Source of the DNA: Blastomussa wellsi
Taxonomy: Eukaryota > Cnidaria > Anthozoa > Scleractinia > Plerogyridae
NCBI GenBank assembly: GCA_947652115.1
Contig: OX393572.1
Location: 5,318,561-5,382,560, forward strand
DNA: 64,000 nucleotides
Direction of reading: 5' to 3'
Positions 1 through 11,700 of this stretch are shown here, one piece after another. The number at the start of each line of letters is the position of its first letter. Positions within the stretch are counted from its first letter, which is position 1. Below the pieces are notes generated by a model. It did not search any database, had not been told where the DNA came from, and worked only from the letters and a program-made list of their open reading frames with translations. A program made the translations under genes and the position numbers.

Positions 1-1307
1 TAGATGCGCCTCAGACATGTGTTGATAAATGTCTGGAGTTTCCGCAGCATTGTCGTTGTCTTCCTCCAAGTTTCGCATCCATAGAGCAGAACCGGCTTCA
101 CGTTGGAATTGAAGATGCGAAGTTTGGTTCTTGTGCTAAACTCTTTGGAGGCCCAGATGACCTTAAGCATGACAAAAGCCGCTCTAGCTTTACCGATCCT
201 GACTGTAACATCTCTGTCCGTGCCCCCCTGTTGGTCAATGGCACTTCCAAGGTAGGTGAAAGAATCCACTTCCCTGATGGGCTCTCCCCCGACCGTGACT
301 GATGGTGTGTTGACAGCGGTGTTGATCTTCATCAGCTCAGTTTTCTTCCTGCTGATCTTGAGCCCTGTCCCAGCCGATACGGTCTCCAGGTGGGTGGTCT
401 TGTCCTGCATCTGTCTGTGGTTGTGAGACAGGAGCGCCAGGTCGTCGGCAAAGTCAAGGTCCTCTAGCTGCGTCCAGAGTGTCCACTGTATCCCGTTGTT
501 CCTACCTGCTGTAGTGGTCTTCATGATCCAATCGATGACCAGGAGGAAAAGAAATGGTGACAGTAGGCACCCCTGACGGACTCCGGTCTTCACCTCAAAA
601 CTTTCTGACAGCTGGCCAGCATGGGCGATCTTACAGCTCATGCCTTCGTACGTGCACTGGATGAGGGAGATGATCTTGTCAGGGACTCCATAATGCTTAA
701 GCAGTTTCCACAGCGTCCCCCTGTCCACGCTGTCAAAGGCCTTCTCGTAGTCTATGAAGTTGATGTAAAGGGTGGAATTCCACTCCAGTGACTGCTCTAC
801 TATGATGCGAAGGCTGGCAATTTGGTCCGCGCATGATCGATTTCTGCGGAAGCCTGCCTGCTGATCTCTAAGCTTGGAGTCGACTGCCTCCCTTAGCCTC
901 CCCAATAGGATTCTATTGAGCACTTTGCCTGGCGCTGACAGTAACATGATTCCTCGGTAGTTATTACAGTCTCTGAGGTCACCTTTCTTGGGCAACTTGA
1001 TTAAAATCCCTTCTTTCCACTGTGTTGGCACTTCCTCCTTTTCCCAGATCTTGCTGAAGAGGCTGTGCAGCATGCTGGTCGTAGTTTCAATATCTGCCTT
1101 GATGGCCTCTGCTGGTATCTCGTCCGGCCCAGCCGCTTTCCCATTCCTCAGTTGCATGATGGCCTTCTTGATCTCCGCTTTTGTGGGCTTTTCACAATTG
1201 ATGGGTAGTTCGGTCTCCGCAGGTGGGATGTCGGGTAATAAGTCAGGAGTAGGACGGTTCAACAGCTCTCTGAAGTGTTCTGCCCATCGCTTAAGCTGAT
1301 CGGGCAT
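1..1307 (-). pseudogene. LINE reverse transcriptase domain, truncated by window edge
   Basis: On the reverse strand from about 1307 to 1, a frame reads KRWAEHFRELLNRPTP, then RNGKAAGPDEIPAEAIKA, a PKKGDLRDCNNYRGI block, AFDSVDRGTLW (RT block A), GVRQGCLLSPFLF (block B) and DFADDLALL (catalytic block C, about 433-458). FADD replaces the more common YADD, as in many LINEs of this type. The thumb region follows and is cut off at position 1. The frame appears open in the parts I translated but lacks a start of its own; in an intact element it would be joined to the endonuclease ORF. Confidence 0.88.
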
Positions 1308-2661
1308 GATACGGGCATGATACGGGCATGTGTGTCTGCTGGAACTTGCCTGCCAACTTCTTGGTGGTAATGTACAGGTCTTGAAAGTTGCCTTGTCCGG
1401 CTGCTTCCTCCGCTTGGCTGGCCAGGTGTTCGATGTAGTCACGTTTGTCTTTCCTGATGCTCTTTTTCACTTCTCTGTCTGCTGCTGTGTATTCTGCTTG
1501 TGCCTTTGACTTTGCTGCTCTTGTCCGGCTCACGTTCAGCACATTTTTTTTCCCTTTTCTTGCCTCTAACCTCTGGATGGTGTCAGCGGAGATCCATTCC
1601 TTGTGTTGAGCCTTCTTTATGCCCAGGACTTCTTCACACGTGTCCAGCCAGAGTTTCTTGCTCTCCTCCCACTGTGTCTCGAGGTCTGTCTCACTATCAT
1701 CTATCAGTCCCTGTAGTAGCTGGAACCTGTTGGAAAAGCTGATCTGGAATGCGGTTTGTGTGTCTTTGTTCCTAAGCAGTCCCACATTGTATCTTTTTCG
1801 GGTGTTATTATTGGTGTTGGTGTATTTCTTGAGTCGGAGTCTCACTACTGTCAAAACCAGGTGGTGATCTGATGACACATCAGCACCTCTCAGCACCCTC
1901 ACATCCCGCCATGACCTCCTAAACTTCTGGCTGATACAGATATGGTCGATCTGGTTCTCTGTTCTGTGGTCTGGGGATCTCCATGTAGCTTTGTGGATGC
2001 GCTTATGCGGGAAAATACTTCCTCCAATCACCAGCCGGTTTAGGGCGCACAAGTCCGCAAAGAGCTCACCGTTTTCGTTCATGTTTCCCAGCCCATGCTT
2101 CCCCATGATCTCCTCGTAGCCCGTATTATCTGCGCCGGTCTTAGCATTGAAGTCTCCCATCAGTATAGTCATGTCTTTGGCTCCACCGCTGTCCAACACT
2201 GCCTGCAGTTGCTGGTAGAATTCCTCCTTCCTCTCTTCTTCTGCATCATTGGTCGGAGCATAGCATTGGATGATATTCAGTCTGATGTCCTTCTTCTTAG
2301 TGGTAAACTTCGCTGTAATGATGCGAGAGTTTACAGGTTCCCAACCAATGAGTGCTCGCTGTGCCTCTGGTGCCAGCATCAGGGCCACACCCTCAGTGTG
2401 AGGGGCTCCATCCATTGTATATCCGGAGTACAACAGCTGCTCTCCTGATGACAATCTCAACTGTCCTGACTTAAGCCACCTTGTTTCACTCAGTCCAAGA
2501 ACTCCGATCTTGTAGTTCCTCAACTCTCTCGCTATTTGATTGGTTCTTCCTGCTTCATACATTGTCCTGATGTTCCATGTAGCTATTCTTGTAGTTGTCC
2601 TGGTTGTCAGAAGGGGTGTCGGCCTTACAGCTTCCTTTCGGCTTTCCCTGTACTGCGTCAT
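1291..2661 (-). pseudogene. LINE endonuclease domain (EEP family), broken downstream
   Basis: This 456-residue open frame starts with an endonuclease/exonuclease/phosphatase fold: WNIRTMYEAG near residue 29, LGLSETRW near 55, MGDFNAKTG near 168 and SDHHLVL near 245 are the metal-binding and catalytic blocks of LINE endonucleases, which nick target DNA to prime reverse transcription. The second half is the lysine/arginine-rich linker that precedes the RT. The frame ends at a TAA directly after a short tandem duplication, while homologous coding sequence carries on in another frame from 1307. It is therefore the front half of a broken polyprotein, not a host gene. Confidence 0.9.
1301..1330. 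repeat. 11-bp tandem triplication inside the LINE
   Basis: The unit CGGGCATGATA occurs 2.7 times in a row (1301-1311, 1312-1322, 1323-1330). It marks the point where the endonuclease and RT frames part company. Eleven is not a multiple of three, so a slippage event here is the likely cause of the frameshift. Confidence 0.8.
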
Positions 2662-2935
2662 GAGTCTCCAGGTTGGAGGCCCTTCCTCTCCCAGGTGAGT
2701 GTTTTGGTTAAAAGCCGTCGATGCTTCGGTAACATGTTCTTTTTACAGGTAGGGGTGTTAGCCCTACGCAAACCCAATTAACCTCCGGGTGAAGTGATCC
2801 ACATTAGTCTGACCCCTACCCTTCGACCTGTCCAGCATGGGTGGCCCTACCAGGAGCATATGCTCCCGCTGGCATAGCTCTCCGGGTCATTGAGGTGCTC
2901 AAGCTATCACACCGCGACAAGGGGTGGACCATGTG

Positions 2936-4468
2936 ATACTTTTATATTAATTTACATCAATTGAAAGAGCCCCAAAAATTCGGGAAATCATTTCGGATGT
3001 CAGACAGAATTTCGGATGTCAGACAGAATCAATCAGAGGTAAATAGCGGATTGTTTACCAGTGCGATCCCGGCATTGGCAGCCGTTCGTCGTACTTGCCT
3101 GGCCTGAGCACCAGAAAAATGCATGCCTTTTCGTCAAACAGGTGATGCCATTTTAACGAGACAAGGAAATTTTTGCTATCACCGGCTTTTATTTGTACGA
3201 AAAAATGTAAATTTCCACAATCTGCCAACATTTGCTCGCTCTTTTTATCGATTTTGACTATTTTTCGTCAAGTCTCTTGGATCATCCATCTAGTATTTTT
3301 AAAACAAAATAAGACTATATTCTATATTTCAGTTTGCAACTTTCTCCCCTCAAAGCATATGCTGGTCTGGATGGGAAAATCTTGACCGCTGTCAATATCG
3401 ATTTCCGTGATCAAATTTGTGAAAAATAGGTAGTTCCCAGTCCTTGTGAGACGCGGCCATATAATAATGATCATAATTTCACAGTATTTCTCAACAAAAA
3501 CAAGAGAATGTTTCAAAACTACGCGACCTGCCTACGACTACATATATATTTGCACGCAGAATTAAAACCAGTCTAATAAAAATTGCGACTATATTGTATG
3601 ATTTTTCGTGTCCTTTTGCCTGAAACGGCATTAACTTTACAGCCGTAAACCGCTCGTATCGGATCGTAATTCAATTAGGCTCGATTTCCAGCCGCTGTTC
3701 GGGAACCGGAGCCCGCGTTCCTCCGCGGGGAGAAACGACGACCGGACTCAAGAGAATGGCGGAATCGAGCCTATAATTTACTAACAAGCGGAGGTACATG
3801 TTGCAGAGGCATGTGACAGGCGTATCAAAGCATGTACATTTAGCGCACGCAAGAACATGTGACGGGGACATGTGGTGTGTTCTCCTGTGGTGTCCCTGTG
3901 AAGGCCTCGGACCGAACTCAAGACATCTTTGGAGACCCAACGGCAGTTAGTCGGGGCGAAACGAAGTGAACGCGGAAAAATTCGGAGGGACGAGCGTTTT
4001 CAATAATAATATTGTTTTGCAATTATGGAAAACTTTCGTCGCTCCGAAATTTACCGCGTTTACTTCGCTTCATGATCACCCCAACTGCCTTTGCTTCACG
4101 CGTGAAACTAAGGAAAAAGGAGATGTCTACACGCAAACTATACAAAACTCACCTTTCAAACTGACTCACTGACTCACTTGCTCTCAGTTCTACGGGCATA
4201 TCTTGGTCATAATCCGGTCGGACGACCTCATCGCATTATTTGACCACGAAATATTAGTTTGACGCTGGTCTTTGTGTTCAATATTTGTTGCACGTATCTT
4301 CACTGATTATGCCAGAATATATAACAAAATTCCTCAAGGAGAATGGCATCTTCATTATAAATAAATAAAGTACAATGTATATCCATTTTTAAGTTTTAGT
4401 TTTCCATTTTTTTAGTACACGATTTTTCTTCACTATAACCCAACAAAAGTAACTTTCTCATTCCACTT
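2936..4468. other. intergenic DNA, one small foldback
   Basis: No coding sequence is recognised. The sequence is AT-rich. At about 3676-3773 the arms taggctcgatttc and gaatcgagccta form an imperfect foldback of roughly 98 bp, likely a miniature element. Short open frames here have no family resemblance. Confidence 0.5.
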
Positions 4469-5176
4469 CTATCCGGCGGTTTCTTTGTGTACAACATACA
4501 GAAAATGTTGGAAGCCTGTGGGTGTGTCAATTTCACAAAACGAAAATCGAACCTTGCAGCTCTTAAAGCTCGTGAATGTTTCTTGCAGTAATTTCCTTTT
4601 TACATTTTCAAATGTGCTAAGACGCAATTCGGGAGGTTCATCTGAAAACTGGACTAGTTTTCCGTCCGATTTTAAGACGCGTAGACATTCCTGTATGACT
4701 TCCACAAAGGCACTTTCTCCATTGGGTCCCTTTAAAACTGCATCAGAAGTTCCCTTGTCGATAGCCAATGAAAACGTTTCTTCTTTGAATGGCAAATTCC
4801 TAGCATCGGCCTGGTGACAAGCTAATCCTGTCCAATCCCGCGTGTCAAGAAAAGTTTCCAGTTTCCTCTCCGCATCGAAAGAATTCTTTGCAAGAAATCC
4901 CCGCTCGTGGATAATTTTTCCCAACGCTTTTATCGCTTCTGGTGAAAAGTCGATGCAGTCGATGCGACAATTCTGGTTTAAGTGTTCAAATAGTTTCAAG
5001 CTGAAATCTGAGGTACCGCAACCAATCTCTAGGATCCTTGTAAGGTCCTTCTGACTAACAGGGGGTAGGTAGGGCTTAAGATGTCTTCTGACGTCTTCAA
5101 ACCGCACAAACCAGTCGAAGTTCTTATCACCTTGACGTCTCGCATAAAAATTGTTCCAGAACGATTGATCGGACAT
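4469..5176 (-). CDS. CSKMT: citrate synthase-lysine methyltransferase-like (METTL12/CSKMT)
   Basis: This is a class I SAM-dependent methyltransferase of about 235 residues (human CSKMT is about 240). The opening block, with FWNNFYARR and then FDWFVRFEDV, is the signature of the METTL12/METTL13-N/EEF1AKMT4 group. Next come ILEIGCGTSDFSLKL (motif I, SAM binding), IDCIDFSPEAI (acidic loop of motif post-I), HQADARNLPF and LAIDKGTSDAVL (motif II region). In vertebrates the family member methylates a lysine of mitochondrial citrate synthase. The first ATG in this exon is at 5176, but an acceptor-like TTTGCAG ends just above 5205. A short upstream exon carrying a mitochondrial presequence is therefore likely and was not located. 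Assignment among METTL12-like paralogues rests on size and the FDWF block. Confidence 0.8.
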   Translation of the reverse strand: MSDQSFWNNFYARRQGDKNFDWFVRFEDVRRHLKPYLPPVSQKDLTRILEIGCGTSDFSLKLFEHLNQNCRIDCIDFSPEAIKALGKIIHERGFLAKNSFDAERKLETFLDTRDWTGLACHQADARNLPFKEETFSLAIDKGTSDAVLKGPNGESAFVEVIQECLRVLKSDGKLVQFSDEPPELRLSTFENVKRKLLQETFTSFKSCKVRFSFCEIDTPTGFQHFLYVVHKETAG

Positions 5177-5205
5177 GTCTCCAAAACAGCGTATCACAAA
5201 CAAGC

Positions 5206-6740
5206 CTGCAAAGGAAGCAATCCAATTTTTACAGCCGATTTCAGTGCAGTGTTCAAAACATCATTCACTTGTCAATCATTCGCCTAAGGCGATCACAAAC
5301 ATGACGATAAATAAATATGGTCAAATTCATTTTTTTATACAACGAAGTCGTTTTTGAATGCTCAGGCAAACATAAACTTCAATTTCAAGCCTTCTGTTAT
5401 ATTTATCACCAGTTCACTAGGACAAATGATTGACGGGCGAATGATGTTTACATACTGGTGAAAGTGTATTTAAAACTCAAACAGTGTTGTCACTTGTCAC
5501 CAGGCCGTGTTGGCTCACACACCAAAGCAGGTAATTTTGTCTCCCAGGGTCAGACTCCTGATGGCTAGTTTAGACCTTCCTATTGCAGGCTTTTTTTACA
5601 GCTAGACCAATGACGTGGATAAAAAACATTCCATGCAATCTTGTAAAGCAATTGTCAGTGGGCCGTCAGATTAAAGTGATGTCAAACTTTGTTGCCATGA
5701 CAACATCAAAAGAGGTCAAAGACACCTCATATTTGACCCTTTCAGGCTGATAACTGCACAGCGAGAGCTTTTGAGGTTTTGTTTCTGATATATTTTTGTT
5801 AATTTTCAAAAAATTCTGTCCAAAGGGTTCAGAGCCAAGAATAAGTTAGCTTTGAACTCTATTGACAAAATGTTTTCAAAATTAGCAAAAAAATGTTTAT
5901 TTTGCTGATTAGACAAAATAGGTAAAAATCAAAAACTTTTATCTAGTACATTTTTAAGTAATTAGCCTAGCAAGGCCAATAAGGTACTTTTGACACCTTT
6001 TGATGTTGCAATGGCAACAAATGATTATTCTGACATCAGAGGGGTCTCAATTTTTTCATTGGTAAAACTCACACTTATTTGCATCAGAAGTTCATCTTCA
6101 CTGAACATTATAAGTCTAGCTGCAATAGAATGCATAAGATGGGAATGTCTAAACCATTACAAGCTACCGAACATGATTGTTTCTTCAGTTAACATCCACC
6201 AACATTTTGCCATTGCTTCTTTTTCTTCAGGGAAGCAGCATGTTGAAAGTTATGCAACTAATATGAGACTATGAGTATGCACCCAATATATGCATGCTTG
6301 ATAATAGAAAAGAAAAATTGTAGTTGATCCCACAAATATTATCTAAATTGAAGAGCTTCCTCACGCTGTTGGAGATCCTTCACTTCAATACTGCAACATG
6401 CATGTCTTCCAGTGAAAAGTCGGGCCCATAAAGTGTTGTGCCAAAGGCGGGAAAGTCTACTGCGTCGTGCAGCACATTCAGGCACTGTTCTCTGAATCTG
6501 TCAGCCAATCTGCATCCTGTCTCCCAAATGTAGACTCCTTCTGGGCATTTCCGGCAAGAAATACATCCAATTGCAAATTAAACAAACTCAACTTTCAACA
6601 TGCCACTACCCTGAAGAAGGCAGCAATGCCAAAAGGTCAGTTGACCAAACTCAAATAGCTTCATAAATATCAAAAGCTTTGTATCACCTGAATAAGACCG
6701 GTGCTATACAGTTTTCAGCTACTCTGTTGGTGTCACAAAA
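5206..6740. other. intergenic DNA upstream of the CSKMT-like gene
   Basis: Apart from the inverted-repeat element at 5606-6063, I see no gene here. An undetected first exon or promoter of the CSKMT-like gene should lie in the low-coordinate part. The short frames at 5990-6274 and 6467-6658 resemble nothing I know. Confidence 0.5.
5606..6063. mobile_element. MITE-like inverted-repeat element
   Basis: The left edge starts ACCAATGA and the right edge ends TTCATTGGT. About 50-80 bp inside each end the sequences tttgttgccatgacaacatc and, inverted, gatgttgcaatggcaacaaa pair well. The imperfect terminal inverted repeats and lack of coding sequence suggest a miniature DNA element of about 458 bp. 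Target duplications are unclear. Confidence 0.55.
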
Positions 6741-8304
6741 GGGTTTCAACAAAACACTGACCCCCGGTCAGCTGATCCCCTACTGACCCCCTATTGACTA
6801 CCCTACTGACCCCCTATAAAATCAACGGGAAAAAGTCCAGTACAATTAATGGGACCGACTCAAGTTCATTAAGGTGGCTGACTACAGTTTTGAGGGGTTA
6901 AAAGAACTCAGCTTCAAAATCTTTTATAAAATGTTCAAAAATGTTTAACCTGTCTCTTTTTAATGTTTTTTTTACAGTCAACAACCATCAAGTGCACCAT
7001 TTGAACAATAAAAATGCTAGTAAACAACCAAAATGAAGACCCAAGCGCTTGGACTGGACAAGTGGACTGGACACTAGAAGTTTCAATGGCGTTTTTCTCA
7101 AAATCTACCATATGACCCTACCTCAAAATTTCACAAAATAAAACTTAGCATTAATGAAACATTCATGCAAAATGAAATAAAAATCTGTAAGACAGATTTT
7201 CACAAAATAGGAAAATGTGATATTTTGCCCTTTTTAAAAATAGCTCAAAATCTGTCTTATGTCATCCACATAAACAAATTGTGAAAGTTTCATCATTGGT
7301 TGTACGCTTGGTCTTCAAGAAATTTTGAGTCAAAAACAGGTTTTATAAGATTGGATGAGAATTGAATTGCGCATGCCCTTTTATTTTAGCACACGCTCAT
7401 GTTACGCCATGCGTCGCGTGCATTCAAGAGAGACAAAATTAGAACCTCTCTGCTGGTTGTTTATCTAACTTTCTTATCATATTTTTCCTGTCCGAAGTTT
7501 AAGTACTTGTTTGAATGAACTTTGGAATTTTTTCTTGTGTACCAAGTTGCTTTAAAGCGATAAAATTGCTGAAACTTGTTTTGTATCTTCAGGGTTGCTA
7601 ACACAATTTTCATCCACGCAAGCAATAGCGACGTCAGGCAGAAAGTCGCAGCGCACGCTCTGGAGGCTTGTAAAAACTGTAGTAATAAATTTATTTTAGC
7701 TTGCCTGAAATTTTTAAGATGGTGGATGCATGGCAGCTTTCCGACTCTCTTCTCCTTTGATTGTAAGTGAAGGATTTGTTCACCAATAATTGAGAACAGA
7801 ATAAGTTGGAATATCATCAAGTATCACTGTCGTACCCATTAGAAAATTAAGCAAGAAAAGTAACGAGGGAATGCTGACAATAGTCCTGGCAATATGGACA
7901 CACTCGAGATTGATTGCGGGCCTGGGGCTACAAACTTCCGGTTGATGTTTCGTGTGTGTGTCGCCCGCAGTCACTTGCGTGTGTTCATTTGCCAACATTT
8001 CTTTGTTAGTTTCATTGCTTAATTTTCAACAGCATACTTGATGTCATTGCAATTTTATTTTGTGCTCGATTTTCCGTGAACAAAGCCTTCACTCACAATC
8101 AAAGAAGAATGGAGTGTCTAGAGTCAGAAATCTGCTCAAAGCGTCCACAATTTTGGAAATTTCAGGTAGGCTTCATTTATTAATGAACTTCTTGTATCAG
8201 TCCCATTGATAGTTCTAGGCTTTTTTAATTTTCTTTTTCCCGTTGATTTTACAGGGGGTCAGTAGGGGGGCAGCTGACCGGGGGTCAGTGTTTTGTCGAA
8301 ACCC
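6741..8304. mobile_element. non-autonomous DNA transposon with ~90-150 bp TIRs
   Basis: The left end reads GGGTTTCAACAAAACACTGA. The right end reads, inverted, GGGTTTCGACAAAACACTGA. Both continue through the same GACCCCCGGTCAGCTG run and AAAATCAACGGGAAAAAG, with weaker pairing to about 150 bp. The element is flanked by gtcacaaaa (6732-6740) and gtcacgaaa (8305-8313), a probable 8-9 bp target duplication, which points to the hAT or Mutator superfamilies. The interior has no recognisable transposase; the one longer frame (7461-7820, reverse) matches nothing I know. The left TIR carries an extra copy of the CTACTGACCCCCTATTGA unit. Confidence 0.8.
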
Positions 8305-8498
8305 GTCACGAAATCAGTAGTGTGACGTCAACATGTGACGTCAAGTACCTACATGCAAATACTTTTTAATCTTATTTACCTTTCTGCGAGGCCAGAAATT
8401 TCAAATTGAAGGTTGCCTTGACTGATGAACGAAATCTTTGTCCGACTGCAAATAGACTCATCATTTACTACCCAAGGTTTTGAACTAAAAATGATATT

Positions 8499-8561
8499 TT
8501 ACCATATGAGGTGCACTGATTGTTGCTTGAAAACCGTGAAAAGTACAAAAGTATAGTTTAA
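8499..8561 (-). repeat. inverted copy of PCMT1 exon 3 with its splice sites
   Basis: The reverse complement of these 63 bases matches 9598-9660 at 61 positions. The copy covers all of PCMT1 exon 3 (32 nt, coding [10 protein letters not shown]), the 3' end of the intron before it and the first bases of the donor. One of the two differences changes the acceptor AG to CG, so the copy could not be spliced in as it stands. It lies upstream of the predicted start codon and in the opposite orientation to the gene. Confidence 0.9.
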
Positions 8562-8727
8562 CCCCATTCGTTCCACGTCTGCAACGCCATTTTGAATCTG
8601 TTGAATAATCTGAACACGTATGTGACGTTGTCAGCAGTCAAAAACTATTTGTTTGTGCGCAGCGCATTGTAAACTGTCATGGCGGATGGGAGTTGTAGCT
8701 AGCAGATTTGCACTGGTTGTCCGAAAT

Positions 8728-11700
8728 ATGGCGTGGAGATCTCACGGCGAAAGCAACAGCGATCTCTTAGAGCAGCTAAAAAGTACGAAGTGGCTCGATT
8801 TGTTTTGCGTTGTGATATTTTTAACCTCGCTTTTTGTCTTGTGTTTAGTTCATGAAGTGTTGAAGAGCAAACGCGTCGAAGAGGCTCTTCGACGTGTCAA
8901 CCGAAAGCATTACTGTCGAACTCGCGCATTTGAAGATTCTCCGCAACCAATAGGTTTGTGTGATAGGTGTGTGAATACCTTGCACAAATACCAGTTGACT
9001 TCGTTTTCAATAGCCGATCAGGCTAAGGGACAGACCGTTTCGGGAGGGGGCGGTTTGGAAAAATATCCTCTACACTTGTAGTAAAGAAATTTTTGTGCAC
9101 ATGGCAAGTGTCGCATGTTCAGCGAGCCGACATATTCCTGTTACAAGGAGAAAAAGTATCATGCACACACATGCACCAAAAAAAAATCCTATGTGCTTGA
9201 AGGGTTTGAAGAAGAATTTGTACCTGTAACAAATCGCCCAACCCCCTCCTTCCCCAAGAAGTCAAAAGGTCCACCCTTAACACTCTGATTGGGATGCTGT
9301 CACAGTGGAGGGGATTTTTCTACGGCATTGAGCTGGTGGTTTCAACATTTTGAGTTTTCATTTATTTTATTTTATTTGGGGGGGGGAGGGGGTTGTCTAG
9401 TCATTTGGATGCCAAATTTGGGGGGGGGGGAGTGGAACATATATGCAGTTACTCGTAACTCTCAGAAACTGTTGATCCCCTTTATTTTTAGTGTTTCTTT
9501 GGATGACAATGAGTTTTGAAACAGAGGGAAATAAGTATTAACTTGAACCAAAAGGCAAAATTAAACCACAGCATTGATATCACACATCATACAATATTTA
9601 AATTATACTTTTGTACTTTTCAAGGTTTTCAAGCAACAATCAGTGCACCTCATATGGTAAGTGGAAAGATTAGTCAAGTTGCCCTGTGCAAGTAATACAA
9701 TGTACATGTGTTTGTAAATGTTGGGAGATGGAGCAGAGTGAAGTGCTTGGAAAGGGTAGAGAGGGCAAAAATTGTTCGTCCTTCAGATTACATTAATTTT
9801 TTCAACAAAATAGGCCGTTCCTTGCCTATCATTATGCATTTCTGCTGGACACTGCTCTATTTAAAATACATGTAGTTGTGTTCCTGGGTCCTTTTCACAG
9901 TGACACAGAGTTCTTTTTCAGCATGTGTATGCCCTGCAGCAGCTCGAGGATCATCTCAAAGAAGGTGCATCTGCTTTAGATGTTGGCTCTGGGAGTGGCT
10001 ATCTAACGGCTGCTATGGCTTACATGGTAAATTTACAGTACTCTCTTGTGTTCTTAGATATGCAAAAATAAGTGTAAAAAGTCAGCATTTTGGCATCTTC
10101 AAGACACCATTATCAAGACTGCAGAGACAAGAGTAACAAATAATTATAAGATGTGACTAAGTATCAGTTTCTAGATTTGCATAACCTTCTAGCAATAACC
10201 ATGCAGGAATATTTTTAGTTGTGGTGTAAAGCAGTGCAAAGACAACTTCAGAATTGGACCATAAACTAAGTTTTCCTTGCACAGGTTGGCGAAACTGGTA
10301 AGGTGTATGGCATTGACCATATTGATCAGCTCGTGAAAGACTCATTGGCTAATATCAGAAAAGGAAATCCTGAACTACTTGAAATGGGCAGAGTAAAAAT
10401 CGTCAGTATGTACATCAGTATTATTATATATTGCATACAAAAATATGATTATTTATGTGCTTGTTTCCTAATAAATATACTGTTCTGTGATGTATTAATT
10501 TTTATTTTGCACGGAGTGACAACAGCCTTGCAACTGCCAAACCTGTGGCCCTCGGGCCATTATTCTCCCAGTAAGCAACTTTGGTATTTACGACACAAGC
10601 TTGTGAATCTTTATAAACATTCCCATTAATTTTAAAGTGGCATTGTTACATTATTTAGCAACCTATTAAAGAATTAAAACTTGACTTCACTCAGAGAGAA
10701 ACCAAAATAATGGTTTAGTTTTGTTGCCTAAGACTACATCACTACATGTACATTGAAACCATTTGTTGACATCTGTTCTTACTGATGGTGAGGATGGAAG
10801 TGGATTGAGAATTGAAAAAAAATTGCCAATATTTTCAAATTCTCAAGCCATCTCCTGAAAAAATTGGAAACCAGCTATTATGGTTTACTCTCCATACTAA
10901 ATTTTAATTTGATATCTTGGCAATTTTTTTCTGCAGAAGCATTTTTTGTATTACAACAGAATTGACTTGAATCACCATGACAATTCCCCTTTAGAAACAA
11001 CAAGATATTAGACACTCCTTGTCTTTGGGTCAGGTTGCAAGGTCTCACATGAATGGCTGTCTACTACGAAAAACTCTGAACTGTGAAGTGGGCCCAAATT
11101 TTTGTATCGCTGCCCCACCCACTATTTTCTACTGCCCGGTACAGTTTAACCTTGTGCTGTCCGTGATTCTCAGCTGGTGATGGACGGAAAGGGTATGAAC
11201 CTGGAAAACCATATGACGCAATCCATGTAGGAGCTGCTGCTGCCGATTTGCCACCAGCTGTGAGTAGCAAGTAAAATGTATGTTACAGAATGGACCTTAC
11301 ATTCAATTCATAGCTGAAAAACTTTACATGCAGTTGTAAAATGTGACAAAAACTAGCTTTCTGTACAGAAAGATTTTTGTGTTTGTACAGTACAGTATTT
11401 TCTCTGTCAGAGTTTGTGATAAAGTGAAAGAATATCGGGTGTGAGACAAATTATGCAGTGTGCTTACGTACCTGAAGACTGGCACTTAGGTTAGCCTAAA
11501 TATCACTCCGGTTAGCCTGAATAGCACACCGGCTGGCCTGAACAGCACTTGGGTTAGCCTCCTTCCAGTTAGCTTTCAAAAGTGGTAAAAATTTCTGCCT
11601 GTCTGCAAGTTTGCAGTCTGCATTTTTTGCACACCAAAAAATATCTGAGTACATAACTTTAGTTGGTTTGGGAGGAATGACATAACAAGATAATTTCAGT

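Larger units (their letters stand above)
1..2935 (-). mobile_element. non-LTR retrotransposon (LINE), 3' end outside the window
   Basis: Reading leftward, this element has a 5' untranslated stretch (about 2662-2935), an apurinic-type endonuclease ORF (1291-2661) and a reverse transcriptase frame that runs off the left edge. The order endonuclease then RT on one strand is diagnostic of a LINE. The 5' boundary near 2935 is a guess: it is where the GC-rich leader gives way to AT-rich DNA. The copy is inactive because the two coding parts lie in different frames, separated by an 11-bp repeat at 1301-1330. No target-site duplication can be checked because the 3' end is not in the window. The exact clade was not resolved. 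Confidence 0.9.

Noticed and set aside
8653..9081. A single-exon 142-residue membrane protein
   Set aside because: The apparent transmembrane segment is the 66-nt PCMT1 intron, and the tail after 8953 is intron 2; the family alignment requires both to be removed.
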